This document shows positions 42,752-50,990 of a DNA stretch of 64,000 nt, piece after piece. Every line of letters begins with the position of its first letter. Positions within the stretch are counted from its first letter, which is position 1. Both the position numbers and the translations under genes were made by a program. The notes beneath the pieces are model-generated. The model ran no database searches. It was not told the origin of the DNA and saw only the letters and a list, made by a program, of their open reading frames with translations. This DNA comes from an uncultured Prevotellaceae bacterium (lineage in GTDB: Bacteria; Bacteroidota; Bacteroidia; Bacteroidales; Bacteroidaceae). The stretch is taken from the NCBI GenBank assembly GCA_902780025.1, contig CACZDV010000001.1, positions 124,001 through 188,000 of the forward strand, written 5' to 3'.

Positions 42752-43303
42752 ATGAGCACAACGACGGAGACAGAAATCGTGGCAGCCGTCCGCAAAGGGC
42801 GGCGCGAGGGACAGACGGAAATGGTCGGTCGCTATGCAGAGCGCGTCTTCGCCATGATTGTCAGGCAGGTGACGGACGTGATGGACGCCCAGGAGCTGAC
42901 GCAGGACACCTTCCTACGGGCCTTCAGCCACATCGACAGCTACGACCCGCAGCGGGCTTCGCTCTCAACCTGGCTCTGCCGCATTGCCTACCGCCTGACG
43001 CTCGACTTCCTGAAACGCCGCCGACCGCAGATTGTCTCCATCGAGGATAGTCAGGTGTGGCAGACGGATATCAGCGACGCGGAGCTGGAGGCAGAACTCT
43101 CAACCGGACGAGAAGAGCGCATCGAACAACTGATGGAAATGGTGGACGACCTGCCTGACGACGAACGGATGCTCTTGACACTCTACTACTTCGAGGACCG
43201 GCCGCTGACGGAGATAGCCTACATCACAGGCGTCGACCCGAAAGTGCTTGCCAAACGCCTCTACCGGACAAGGAAGAAACTCTTGAAAGGATTGAAGAAT
43301 TGA
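42752..43303 (+). CDS. ECF-type RNA polymerase sigma factor
   Basis: This 183-aa protein has sigma region 2 (about 25-95; AQELTQDTFLRAFSHIDSY, TWLCRIAYRLTLDFLKRRR) and region 4 (about 125-180; LPDDERMLLTLYYFEDRPLT, EIAYITGVDPKVLAKRLYRTRKKL). ECF factors direct transcription of envelope genes when released by an anti-sigma partner. The next gene encodes a membrane protein of the right kind. The last residues (LKGLKN) and the stop are part of an 8-nt repeat array that runs to the next ATG. Confidence 0.95.
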   Translation: MSTTTETEIVAAVRKGRREGQTEMVGRYAERVFAMIVRQVTDVMDAQELTQDTFLRAFSHIDSYDPQRASLSTWLCRIAYRLTLDFLKRRRPQIVSIEDSQVWQTDISDAELEAELSTGREERIEQLMEMVDDLPDDERMLLTLYYFEDRPLTEIAYITGVDPKVLAKRLYRTRKKLLKGLKN

Positions 43304-43371
43304 AGGATTGAAAGATTGAAGAATTGAAAGATTGAAGAATTGAAGGATTGAAAGATTGAAGAATTGAAGAT
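43283..43371. repeat. Tandem 8-nt repeat TTGAA[A/G][A/G]A bridging two genes
   Basis: One 9-nt copy and ten 8-nt copies (TTGAAGAA, TTGAAGGA, TTGAAAGA in changing order) extend from the last codons of the sigma gene to the ATG of the next gene. The array provides the sigma stop codon and the downstream start codon. Confidence 0.9.
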
Positions 43372-44002
43372 GAACGAAAGATATAAAGATACCGACCTGC
43401 GCGAGGCGCTGAGACGCAAGTACGCGGACGTGCCCGAGCTGCCAGCCGACTTCATGGCCAGCATGAACGAACGGCTGCAGGCGAAGCCCGTAGCCAAGAC
43501 TCGGAGGCTTTGGCCCTGGGTGGCTGCCGCCGCCAGCCTACTGATATTAATAGGTATAGGCGTGACGATGCTAACGAAGGAAGAGGAGCAAGTGCCGGTG
43601 GTGGCGAAGAAGGTTGAGCAAAGGCAGCATGAGGAGCCCAAGGTGGAGCCAGAGACGCAGACGGCACCGTCGGTCGTTGAGACGCCCCAACCCCAGAAAC
43701 AGCGGAAGCAACAGCGCAAGCCCGTTGTCGCAGAGCAGTTGTTGGCTCAGGAGTCAGCGCCTGTTGAGGAGGCGGCAACGGAGCATGCTGCTGAGATGGC
43801 AAACGACGTGGCGATGACGCCTCAGGCGAAGCCCAAGACGCTGACTGACAGCGACATACCGATAACGCGGCCAGAGAACTATAAGTACACCCCCGAGGAA
43901 ATTGCCCTGATGAAGAAGCAGGCCGCTGAGGCCTACCTGAAATGGGTGGAACTGGAACTTGAGATAGCCAAGCATAACATGGAACAAACCGCACAGAAGT
44001 AG
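43370..44002 (+). CDS. Single-pass membrane protein, probable anti-sigma factor
   Basis: The ATG at 43370 (MNERYKDTDLREALRRKYAD, 210 aa) is preferred over an upstream TTG that belongs to the repeat array. A short N-terminal cytoplasmic helical part (1-45) is followed by one membrane helix (WPWVAAAASLLILIGIGVTM, about 49-68) and a Gln/Glu/Pro-rich periplasmic tail ending in a helical segment. The position directly behind an ECF sigma gene and the topology fit the anti-sigma factors of Bacteroidetes. No zinc-binding HxxxCxxC motif is present. Confidence 0.7.
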   Translation: MNERYKDTDLREALRRKYADVPELPADFMASMNERLQAKPVAKTRRLWPWVAAAASLLILIGIGVTMLTKEEEQVPVVAKKVEQRQHEEPKVEPETQTAPSVVETPQPQKQRKQQRKPVVAEQLLAQESAPVEEAATEHAAEMANDVAMTPQAKPKTLTDSDIPITRPENYKYTPEEIALMKKQAAEAYLKWVELELEIAKHNMEQTAQK

Positions 44003-44011
44003 GTTGTAAAG

Positions 44012-44075
44012 GTAAAAAAGTAAAAAGGTAAAAAAGTAAAAAGGTAAAAAAGTAAAAAGGTAAAAACATAAAAAC
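44012..44075. repeat. Tandem 8-nt repeat GTAAAAA[A/G]
   Basis: Seven copies of GTAAAAAA/GTAAAAAG alternate, followed by degenerate ATAAAAAC, between the membrane protein gene and the next ATG at 44086. Confidence 0.9.
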
Positions 44076-44085
44076 AATAACCATC

Positions 44086-45252
44086 ATGAAACATCTATTC
44101 ATCATGCTGCTCTTTGCATGCAGCGCAGTCACAACGGCCAGTGCCCAGCAAAGGCTTAAGCCGACAATCGTGTCAAATCCTAACAACGTCATCAAGGCTT
44201 TTGAATTCCTTATCGACCTGTATGGCCAGAAGGCGGGGCAGACGTACTCCGTCGAGAAAAATCCCAATACGGGTATCATCGAGTCGAGCGAGCGCATCGT
44301 GGCATTTACCTGCAAGAAGAGCGAACCATACATTGAAATGATAGGCGACGACTTCATGAAGGACGAGCCTAAATCCTATCAGATCAAGCACATCACCCCA
44401 GGACAGGGCAGTCAGAACTTCACGCTGGCCGTACACACCAACGTGCCCAACGTGATTAACCATTATGCCATTCGCACCAAGCCGGAACAGGAAATGTGGT
44501 TCATGGCCTGCAAGAACCCTGAGAACCCCTCGCTGCGCGACGCCTACGCCATCGTGTGGCAACCCGCTGCGGACAACAAGGTGAAGGGCACCATCTATAT
44601 GATTACCTCGCCGCGCCCCAGCAACTTCGGCAAGGCATTCGAGTCGGCGGACAGCAAGACGAAGATTGACAACGTGGTGGGCGAAGTGGTCGACGAGGCC
44701 GGCAATCATGCAGGTGACGTTGTCGAAGACGAGGTGGCAGTCGACACGGTAGCTGTCATCGAAGAATCCGTAGCAGAGCAGCCAGTCGTCAGCGAGTTCG
44801 CTACACCTCAGCCCAGCCAGACATCGAAATGGCAACCGTCGCAACAGCAGATGGCGCAGCTCATGCCAAAGGGAATGGCCATCCAAGTCAACATGGATGC
44901 CATCAAGGCCACCTACAAATCGATGAAGCCCTTCTTTGATGCCAAGAACTTTGCTGGCACAGACAAGATCTTCGAACAGATTACCAAGCAGAACAAGGCG
45001 CTGGACGAGAATTTCCAGGAACTCATCAAGGCGCTCAAAGGCTTTGAAATTCCCTACGACAAGCGAGCCGAGTTCTTCAGCGAGGGCTACAAGGAAATCC
45101 TGAAGTTCTTTACCGAACAGAATCAGGGCTTCACAGAGATATTGAAGGAATTCGGCACGTTGCCGAAGGGCGCACAAAAGGCGCAGAAAGAACTTAACAA
45201 ACTCATCGAGAAGAACATGAAGGAAATGAGCAAGGCGATAGCCGGATTCTGA
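44086..45252 (+). CDS. Secreted protein of unknown function in the sigma operon (388 aa)
   Basis: A signal peptide (MKHLFIMLLFACSAVTTASA) leads to an alpha/beta N-terminal domain (about 22-190), a low-complexity Val/Glu/Pro/Gln linker (about 205-270) and a helical C-terminal domain (about 280-388) rich in Lys, Phe and Glu. I do not recognise a family. Position behind the sigma and anti-sigma genes suggests a target or sensor of that system. A terminator at 45275-45307 ends the transcript. Confidence 0.7.
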   Translation: MKHLFIMLLFACSAVTTASAQQRLKPTIVSNPNNVIKAFEFLIDLYGQKAGQTYSVEKNPNTGIIESSERIVAFTCKKSEPYIEMIGDDFMKDEPKSYQIKHITPGQGSQNFTLAVHTNVPNVINHYAIRTKPEQEMWFMACKNPENPSLRDAYAIVWQPAADNKVKGTIYMITSPRPSNFGKAFESADSKTKIDNVVGEVVDEAGNHAGDVVEDEVAVDTVAVIEESVAEQPVVSEFATPQPSQTSKWQPSQQQMAQLMPKGMAIQVNMDAIKATYKSMKPFFDAKNFAGTDKIFEQITKQNKALDENFQELIKALKGFEIPYDKRAEFFSEGYKEILKFFTEQNQGFTEILKEFGTLPKGAQKAQKELNKLIEKNMKEMSKAIAGF

Positions 45253-45274
45253 CGGTTAAAAAGCATTAAATATG

Positions 45275-45307
45275 AGCCTCCGCATATTGACTATGCCGGG
45301 GGCTTTT
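45275..45307 (+). terminator. Probable terminator of the sigma operon
   Basis: A 12-bp stem with a one-base bulge (45275-45286 with 45292-45304), loop TTGAC, followed by TTTT. Confidence 0.6.
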
Positions 45308-45349
45308 ACGTCTATAGTATAACTGTGTGTATATAAGAAATGCTTTGAG

Positions 45350-46888
45350 ATGATGAAAAAACTACTATCAATAACGCTTGTGATGTTCGCTGCAGCTTTG
45401 ATTCAGGGGTGTGACGAAGGGAAAGCCAATGCTGCTGTCGAACAGGTGGTCATTACCGTAGACCAGGAGTTGAATGCCCGGCAGAAGGTGACAGCCCACA
45501 TGAAGGCGGGTGACTACGATGGACTTATCGGCATCAAACTGCGTGGCAACAGTTCGCTGGGCTTCAACCAGAAGAAGTACACCGTCGAGCTGATTGACGA
45601 GCAAGGCAAGGAGTTGGATGCCGAACTGTTGGGTATGCCTGCCCACAGCGACTGGGTGCTGCTGGCTCCCTACAACGACGTGTCGGCTGTTCGTGACCCC
45701 TTGGCCTTCCAACTGTGGCGCGACATGGGCCACTGGGCACCACGCACGAGGATGGTAGAGTTGACATTGAATGGCGACTATCGCGGCATCTACATCCTGT
45801 CGGAAGCCATCAAGCGTGGCAAAGACCGTGTGGACATTGCCAAGATGAAAAAGGGCGACACGGCGGGGCTCGACGTGACGGGTGGCTACCTGCTGCGCAT
45901 CGATACCTATAATGACGACGACGCCACCTTCACCTCGAAGGTGCCGGGTATTGGCGAGGGTAACATGACGAGTCAGGTTGTCTGGTCGTGCATCTATCCG
46001 AAAAAGAAGAAGCTGCAGCCTGAGCAGTTGGCCTACATCCAGAACTACGTCGATACGGTGGAGCAGGTGATACAGTCGGAAGGGTTTGCAGACCCCAAGA
46101 CGGGCTATGCCCGCTATATCGATGTACCCTCGTTTGTCGATTATTTCATTCATACCGAGCTGAGCCTCAATGCCGACGGCTATAAGCGCAGCGCCTATTT
46201 CTATAAGGAGAAACAGAGTGCTGACGGTTCGGGCGGCAAGCTCGTGGCAGGCCCTGTGTGGGACTATAACCTGGCCTACGGCAATGCGAACTATGCCAAC
46301 GCCAACAACCTGGAGGCTTGGTGTTTCGAGGGAGCCAGCAACAATCCTACGCCCGCCCTTTGGCAGCGGTTGTTGCAGGATCCGGTCTTCCGCCGTGCGG
46401 TGAAGGTGCGCTATCAGTCGTTGCGGAAGGATGTGCTCAGCAACAAGGCCATCAACGAATACGTTGACCGTCATGCCCGTCTGCTGGCTCCATATTTGGA
46501 TCGTCACTTCGAGAAGTATCCAGAGTTGCTGGTTGACAGCACTCAGAAACAACAGCCCGCAATGCCCCAGTTCCAAGGAGGCTTTCCGCCGATGGGTAGT
46601 GGCTTTCCGCCGATGGGTAGTGGGTTCCCGCCGATGGGTGGCGGCTTTGGCGGTTTTGGTGGTGGCGGTTTTAATATGGTCGGTATGTTTGCAGCCTATC
46701 GCGTCAGTTCCTACGACGAGGAAATCAAAGTGCTGAAACAATGGCTGGCCGACCGTCTGGCATTCCTCGACCGTAACATCGAGCGGTTCGACAAGGACTG
46801 GCAGCCACGCATCCAGGAACCCAAGGAAATCAAGATGCAGATGCCTCCGTTTGGTGGTGGCGGTTTCCGCTTCCCGTTTCCTCATTAA
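45350..46888 (+). CDS. CotH-family lipoprotein with FPPMG repeats
   Basis: This 512-aa protein has a lipoprotein signal (lipobox LIQGC, Cys21). The CotH fold spans about 30-400: IKLRGNSSLGFNQKKYTVEL, HSDWVLLAPYNDVSAVRDPL, NGDYRGIYILSEAIKRGKDRV, the Asn/Asp motifs SLNADGYKRSAYFYK and GPVWDYNLAYGN. CotH domains are atypical protein kinases. Near 405-445 three copies of GFPPMGS/G pass into GGFGGFGGGGF, and a second GGGGFRFPFPH stretch forms the C-terminus. It is the second CotH protein of the window; unlike the one at 15059 it is compact and lipid-anchored. Confidence 0.9.
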   Translation: MMKKLLSITLVMFAAALIQGCDEGKANAAVEQVVITVDQELNARQKVTAHMKAGDYDGLIGIKLRGNSSLGFNQKKYTVELIDEQGKELDAELLGMPAHSDWVLLAPYNDVSAVRDPLAFQLWRDMGHWAPRTRMVELTLNGDYRGIYILSEAIKRGKDRVDIAKMKKGDTAGLDVTGGYLLRIDTYNDDDATFTSKVPGIGEGNMTSQVVWSCIYPKKKKLQPEQLAYIQNYVDTVEQVIQSEGFADPKTGYARYIDVPSFVDYFIHTELSLNADGYKRSAYFYKEKQSADGSGGKLVAGPVWDYNLAYGNANYANANNLEAWCFEGASNNPTPALWQRLLQDPVFRRAVKVRYQSLRKDVLSNKAINEYVDRHARLLAPYLDRHFEKYPELLVDSTQKQQPAMPQFQGGFPPMGSGFPPMGSGFPPMGGGFGGFGGGGFNMVGMFAAYRVSSYDEEIKVLKQWLADRLAFLDRNIERFDKDWQPRIQEPKEIKMQMPPFGGGGFRFPFPH

Positions 46889-46918
46889 GTACGAAAAACT
46901 TTAAAAACAAAACAGTAT

Positions 46919-47611
46919 ATGAAAGAGAATCGTTTAATTGAAGCAGCAATCATTGCAGTTGGAATTATTTGTTTAGGTTGGTTCATGAAGGCAGGTATCG
47001 ACAACTTTGCCAACAAGGACCGCCAAGTGACGGTGAAGGGATTGGCCGAACGAGAGGTGCCTGCCGATAAGGTGACCTGGAGCATCGGCACGAAGGTGAC
47101 GGGCAACGACCTTCCCATGCTCTATGAAAGCATCAACCTGCAGACCGACAAGATCAAGAAGTTCCTGAAACAAAACGGACTTGAAGAGAAGGAAGTCACC
47201 ATCAATCCTCCCTCCATCAGCGACCTTGAGGCCCGCGAGTGGGGCGAGAATAACAAGAACTTCCGCTACATCATTTCGACCACCATCACCGTTGCTACCA
47301 ATAAGGTGGAGCAAGTGAACAAGGCCATCTTCCAGCAGGCCGAGTTGCTGAAGCAGGGCGTGGCCATCGAGAACAGCAATGCCCAGTACGAGTATGCCTC
47401 GTTCCAGCAGATGAAGCCCGAGATGATGGCTGAGGCCATCAAGAATGCCCAGAAGACTGCCGAGCAGTTTGCCGAGGCCAGCAATGCGCGTCTTGGTGAT
47501 ATCCAGACGGCCGGGCAGGGCCAGTTCGAGATTGACGATCGCGACCAGAACACACCTTATATCAAGAAACTGCGCGTGGTGACGACCATCACTTACTCAA
47601 TTAAGAATTAA
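46919..47611 (+). CDS. SIMPL-domain (DUF541) envelope protein
   Basis: This 230-aa protein has an N-terminal hydrophobic helix ([14 protein letters not shown], about 9-22) that works as a membrane anchor or signal, then a SIMPL domain (about 35-228; [40 protein letters not shown]). SIMPL proteins form oligomeric envelope rings of unclear function. It follows the CotH gene by 30 bp. Its last codons (Lys-Asn-stop) lie in a 7-nt repeat array. Confidence 0.9.
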   Translation: MKENRLIEAAIIAVGIICLGWFMKAGIDNFANKDRQVTVKGLAEREVPADKVTWSIGTKVTGNDLPMLYESINLQTDKIKKFLKQNGLEEKEVTINPPSISDLEAREWGENNKNFRYIISTTITVATNKVEQVNKAIFQQAELLKQGVAIENSNAQYEYASFQQMKPEMMAEAIKNAQKTAEQFAEASNARLGDIQTAGQGQFEIDDRDQNTPYIKKLRVVTTITYSIKN

Positions 47612-47649
47612 GAATTAAGAGTTAAGAATTAAGAGTTAAGAGTTAAGAA
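47601..47649. repeat. Tandem 7-nt repeat TTAAGA[A/G], seven copies
   Basis: Seven exact-period copies run from the last two codons of the SIMPL gene, through its TAA (47609-47611, given by the array), to 8 bp before the next ATG at 47657. Confidence 0.9.
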
Positions 47650-47656
47650 AAACTAC

Positions 47657-49525
47657 ATGAAATCAACCATTATTACCATTCTGCTTGCCCTCGTCGTCAT
47701 GACGGGGCAAGCTAAAGACATTGTTTGGGAGCGGCCATCGGCCTTTATGGGAGACTACAACTCCGAGTTTACAATCAATAAGGTAGAACTGAAGCCGACG
47801 GAGACGGTGCTGCACATTACGGCCAACTACATGCCCGGCAATTGGATTCGCTTTGCCAAAGAGTCGTTCTTGCAGACACCCGATGGCAAAAAATACACTT
47901 TTACGGGTGGGGCTAAGACCTCGGAGAAGGAGAGCGATCTACAGCCAGACTCGCTCTTCTGGATGCCTGAAAGCGGCATTGCCCATCTGGCCCTGCACTT
48001 CAAGCCCGTACCACAAGACACCAAGGAGATGGACTTCCTGGAGAGCTACAACGAGCGCGACTTCAAGTTCTGGAATATCAGCGACGCAAAGACGAAGGAA
48101 AAGCTGGAGATGCCTGCCGACTGGAAGAACGTGCAGTACGCCAAGGACGAGACGCTGCCCGCCGCTAAAATCAATAAAGGTGTGGCCACCATCAAGGTGA
48201 AAATGCTGGGCTACAAGAAGGGCATGGGTCTGGAGTTCTTTGTGGGCACCTTTGTTCCTTTAGCCTCAAAAGAACGTTTCGACAAGACCTTCCGCTTTGC
48301 CGATGATGGCACGGTGAAGATAGATGTTCCCCTACGGCTGACGCGCGAGGTAACTGTCGGCGTGCGTGGACTGGCTTTCGGCAACATCGTCATCGGCCCA
48401 GGACAGGAGACGGAGATACTGATGAAGGTCTGCAGTGACAACAAGCCGTTCCTCGCCTTCAAGGGCTACATGGCCAAGACCAACATGGACCTGGTGAATG
48501 CAAAAAAAGCCAACGAAGCCGTTGATCTCGTCGGTAATGATGACAAGGTATTTTTGAAGGTCAAGGAGTGCAAGACGAAGGAGGAGCGCCTGCAGTGCCT
48601 GCAGGACATCTTCGACCAGCGCGTGGCCACTATCAGGAAATCGAAATACACCACAGCGGCTCAGGACCTGCTGTGCATGATGGCAGAGTCGAACTTCGTG
48701 AAATGGTCGCGCCAGTTTGCATGGAAATATAGTAATTATTATGTGGACGAGGACGGAAGGGTGATCATGTCTCAGAAGGATATCTTTGAGAAGATGGAGA
48801 AGAACAAGGACCTGCTTCCGCTTTCAGAAGAGGAACAGGCCTACACCTGGAAGTACCTGAACGAGCCTACATCGCCATGCAGCCAGGAGTTCTGGGATGC
48901 GCCACTGAGTATGTACGACAAGAAAGCCTTAGAGAAGAATACCTATAACAACGAGCTAAGATGTATACAATCCGTCATGCAGCCAGGGCAAGAGAACCTG
49001 ATGGATCTGTATCTCGAGGTGATGAAACATGAGGACTGCAAGAACGTCCTCCTTGAGTATCAGGCAGAGCAGAAACGCATCGCCGACGAGCTGGCCAGCC
49101 AGGAGCATGTGTTCTATCAGAAGTATGACGACGTAGCGCCTGAAAATATCCTACAGACCATCCTCGACCGTTATAAGGGCAAGGCCGTGCTCATCGACAT
49201 CTGGGCCACGTGGTGCGGCCCCTGCCGTGCCGGACACGAGGCGATGAAGCCTTTGAAGGAAGAAATGAAGGGACAGAACGTCCAGTTTGTCTATCTCACT
49301 TCGCCCTCGTCGCCCCTCAAAACCTGGCAGGAGATGCTTAAGGACATCGACGGCGACCACTACTACCTGACGAAGGAGCAGTACAACTACATCCTCAACA
49401 AGTACGAGTCTGAGGGCATCCCGACCTACGCCATCTACGATACCAAGGGCAACCTGACCTTCAAAAACATTGGTTTCCCAGGCAACGACGTCATCCGTAA
49501 GGAGTTGGAGGCAGCGAGCAAATAG
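47657..49525 (+). CDS. Secreted thioredoxin-domain protein (TlpA-like), paralogue of 52141-54525
   Basis: This 622-aa protein has a signal peptide (MKSTIITILLALVVMTGQA), a long N-terminal beta and helical part and a C-terminal thioredoxin fold (about 495-622) with the redox pair Cys520/Cys523 in WCGPC. The N-terminal block (IVWERPSAFMGDYNSEFTI, NKVELKPTETVLHIT) is clearly related to that of the protein at 52141. Such proteins are thiol-disulfide oxidoreductases of the periplasm in Bacteroidetes. Between the paralogues lie the Fic and HipBA genes. Confidence 0.88.
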   Translation: MKSTIITILLALVVMTGQAKDIVWERPSAFMGDYNSEFTINKVELKPTETVLHITANYMPGNWIRFAKESFLQTPDGKKYTFTGGAKTSEKESDLQPDSLFWMPESGIAHLALHFKPVPQDTKEMDFLESYNERDFKFWNISDAKTKEKLEMPADWKNVQYAKDETLPAAKINKGVATIKVKMLGYKKGMGLEFFVGTFVPLASKERFDKTFRFADDGTVKIDVPLRLTREVTVGVRGLAFGNIVIGPGQETEILMKVCSDNKPFLAFKGYMAKTNMDLVNAKKANEAVDLVGNDDKVFLKVKECKTKEERLQCLQDIFDQRVATIRKSKYTTAAQDLLCMMAESNFVKWSRQFAWKYSNYYVDEDGRVIMSQKDIFEKMEKNKDLLPLSEEEQAYTWKYLNEPTSPCSQEFWDAPLSMYDKKALEKNTYNNELRCIQSVMQPGQENLMDLYLEVMKHEDCKNVLLEYQAEQKRIADELASQEHVFYQKYDDVAPENILQTILDRYKGKAVLIDIWATWCGPCRAGHEAMKPLKEEMKGQNVQFVYLTSPSSPLKTWQEMLKDIDGDHYYLTKEQYNYILNKYESEGIPTYAIYDTKGNLTFKNIGFPGNDVIRKELEAASK

Positions 49526-49544
49526 GAAAAATTACCCTAAAATC

Positions 49545-49607
49545 TTGCCGGTATCGGCAAAAATTTGTACATTTGCAGCAGAAAATGGACTAAAAACTTG
49601 CCGATAG
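49545..49607. promoter_or_regulatory. Putative operator sites around the fic promoter
   Basis: TTGCCG/CGGCAA (49545-49550, 49555-49560) forms a palindrome upstream of the -7 box, and TTGCCGATAG recurs at 49598-49607 downstream of the likely transcription start. TTGCCGATA thus occurs once on each strand around the promoter, as expected for an autorepressor with a helix-turn-helix such as the Fic N-terminus. Confidence 0.5.
49568..49575 (+). promoter_or_regulatory. -7 element TACATTTG of the fic gene
   Basis: TACATTTG fits TAnnTTTG and lies 41 bp before the ATG at 49616. It excludes the longer ORF that begins at a TTG in 49565. Confidence 0.65.
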
Positions 49608-49615
49608 AGAAAAAG

Positions 49616-50503
49616 ATGGAGTATATATCAGTCATTCAATTTGCCGAGAAGTACGGTATTTCTGAGCGAACTGCCCGCAATTACTGTGCAAACGGAAAGA
49701 TAGAAGGTGCGTTCTTAACAGGAAAGACTTGGAACATTCCAAGTGATGCCGTGCTTCCTAAACGAGGTGCATCCACAGGAAAAGTTTCACCCTTGCTGGC
49801 AGCATTAAGAGAACAAAAGACTTCTAAGTTGAAAGGCAGCATCTATCATCGTACGCAAATCGACCTGACTTACAACTCAAATCATATCGAGGGCAGTAAA
49901 CTGACGCACGACCAAACACGCTATATCTTCGAAACAAACACTATCGGCGTGACGGACAACGCTGTTAACGTGGATGATATCATGGAGGCTGTCAACCACT
50001 TCCGCTGCATAGACTATATCATAGACTACGCAGAGGAAAAACTGACAGAAGCGTTCGTCAAACAATTGCATCTATTGCTTAAGACAGGCACATCCGATAG
50101 TCTAAAAGATTGGTTTGCTGTTGGTGACTACAAACAACTACCTAATGAGGTGGGTGGACAGGATACATGTCCACCAGAACAGGTTCATCAACAGCTGAGG
50201 GCTTTGCTCAGCGACTACAATAATCATCGCAAGAAGACATTGGAAGACATCCTCAATTTCCACGTACACTTCGAGCAGATTCATCCTTTTCAGGACGGCA
50301 ATGGTCGAGTAGGCCGTTTGCTGATGTTCAAGGAATGTTTGGCCAACAATATAGTCCCCTTTATCATCACGGATGAACTCAAGATGTTCTACTATCGTGG
50401 CTTACATGAATGGGGTCACATTGACGGCTATCTAACAGATACCTGTCTGACAGCGCAAGACCAATACAAAGCCCTGCTCGACTATTTCAAGATAAAATAT
50501 TAA
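49616..50503 (+). CDS. Fic-family AMP-transferase with N-terminal helix-turn-helix and inhibitory motif
   Basis: The start at 49616 (MEYISVIQFAEKYGISERTA) gives 295 aa and lies behind the promoter. An N-terminal MerR/excisionase-like helix-turn-helix (about 1-50) is followed by the inhibitory helix motif Ser88-x-x-x-Glu92-Gly93 (SNHIEG), which marks class II Fic proteins with a built-in antitoxin element. The Fic core has HPFQDGNGR with the catalytic His223 and matches the HPFxxGNGR consensus. These enzymes attach AMP or a related group to target proteins. The gene stands alone before hipBA. The self-inhibition motif means no separate antitoxin is needed. Confidence 0.93.
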   Translation: MEYISVIQFAEKYGISERTARNYCANGKIEGAFLTGKTWNIPSDAVLPKRGASTGKVSPLLAALREQKTSKLKGSIYHRTQIDLTYNSNHIEGSKLTHDQTRYIFETNTIGVTDNAVNVDDIMEAVNHFRCIDYIIDYAEEKLTEAFVKQLHLLLKTGTSDSLKDWFAVGDYKQLPNEVGGQDTCPPEQVHQQLRALLSDYNNHRKKTLEDILNFHVHFEQIHPFQDGNGRVGRLLMFKECLANNIVPFIITDELKMFYYRGLHEWGHIDGYLTDTCLTAQDQYKALLDYFKIKY

Positions 50504-50581
50504 GCAACTCAACTTTCGCACGCTCAGTCTCGTAAGGGGCAAGGTGCAGGGAGCAAGAAAATAGAAATAAGTAGCAGATTA

Positions 50582-50613
50582 TTTGGTGGTTTGAGGAATT
50601 ATTCGTATCTTTG
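50582..50613 (+). promoter_or_regulatory. Promoter of the hipBA operon
   Basis: TTTG (50582-50585), 20-bp spacer and TATCTTTG (50606-50613) match the -33/-7 consensus exactly. The ATG is at 50643. Confidence 0.8.
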
Positions 50614-50614
50614 C

Positions 50615-50636
50615 AACTGATAATATTTAATCAGTT
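50615..50636. promoter_or_regulatory. Putative HipB operator
   Basis: AACTGAT (50615-50621) and ATCAGTT (50630-50636) are perfect inverted copies 8 nt apart, directly at the expected transcription start and 7 bp before the ATG. A site here would block transcription, as known for HipB-type antitoxins. Confidence 0.65.
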
Positions 50637-50642
50637 ATTAGG

Positions 50643-50990
50643 ATGGGCGATCAAGATTCTAACAATATTTTATCAGTTCTTGATAACTATACGTTTGAGA
50701 CTGTAGACGATATAGCTCTCAAGCTAGCTGAGGACTTCCGAAGAAGGCGTATAGAGAAAAATCTGACGCGTGAGGAAGTGGCCCAGTTGGCCGATGTGGC
50801 CCTTAGTAACCTCGTTAGGTTCGAGCAAAGAGGACTGATTTCGCTAAAAAACCTGATTGCGCTTGCTATGGCCTTAGGCTATGCCTCTGAAATCAAGAAT
50901 TTGTTTGCAACTCCTAAATATGCCACAATGGAGGAACTGACACAGATACGCAAGAACGCCAACAAGAAGAAAGCCTACAAAAAGCAATGA
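50643..50990 (+). CDS. hipB: HipB-like antitoxin, XRE-family DNA-binding protein
   Basis: This 115-aa protein has an N-terminal extension and an XRE helix-turn-helix (about 28-82; RRRRIEKNLTREEVAQLADV, LSNLVRFEQRGLISLKNLIA), and ends in a Lys-rich tail. It overlaps hipA by 4 nt (ATGA), the usual arrangement of antitoxin before toxin. It should neutralise HipA and repress the operon; a palindrome lies at its start. Confidence 0.88.
   Translation: MGDQDSNNILSVLDNYTFETVDDIALKLAEDFRRRRIEKNLTREEVAQLADVALSNLVRFEQRGLISLKNLIALAMALGYASEIKNLFATPKYATMEELTQIRKNANKKKAYKKQ

Noticed and set aside
43283..43371. CRISPR-like array
   Set aside because: The units are 8 nt with no spacers and slight sequence drift; this is a simple tandem repeat. 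No cas genes are present in the window.
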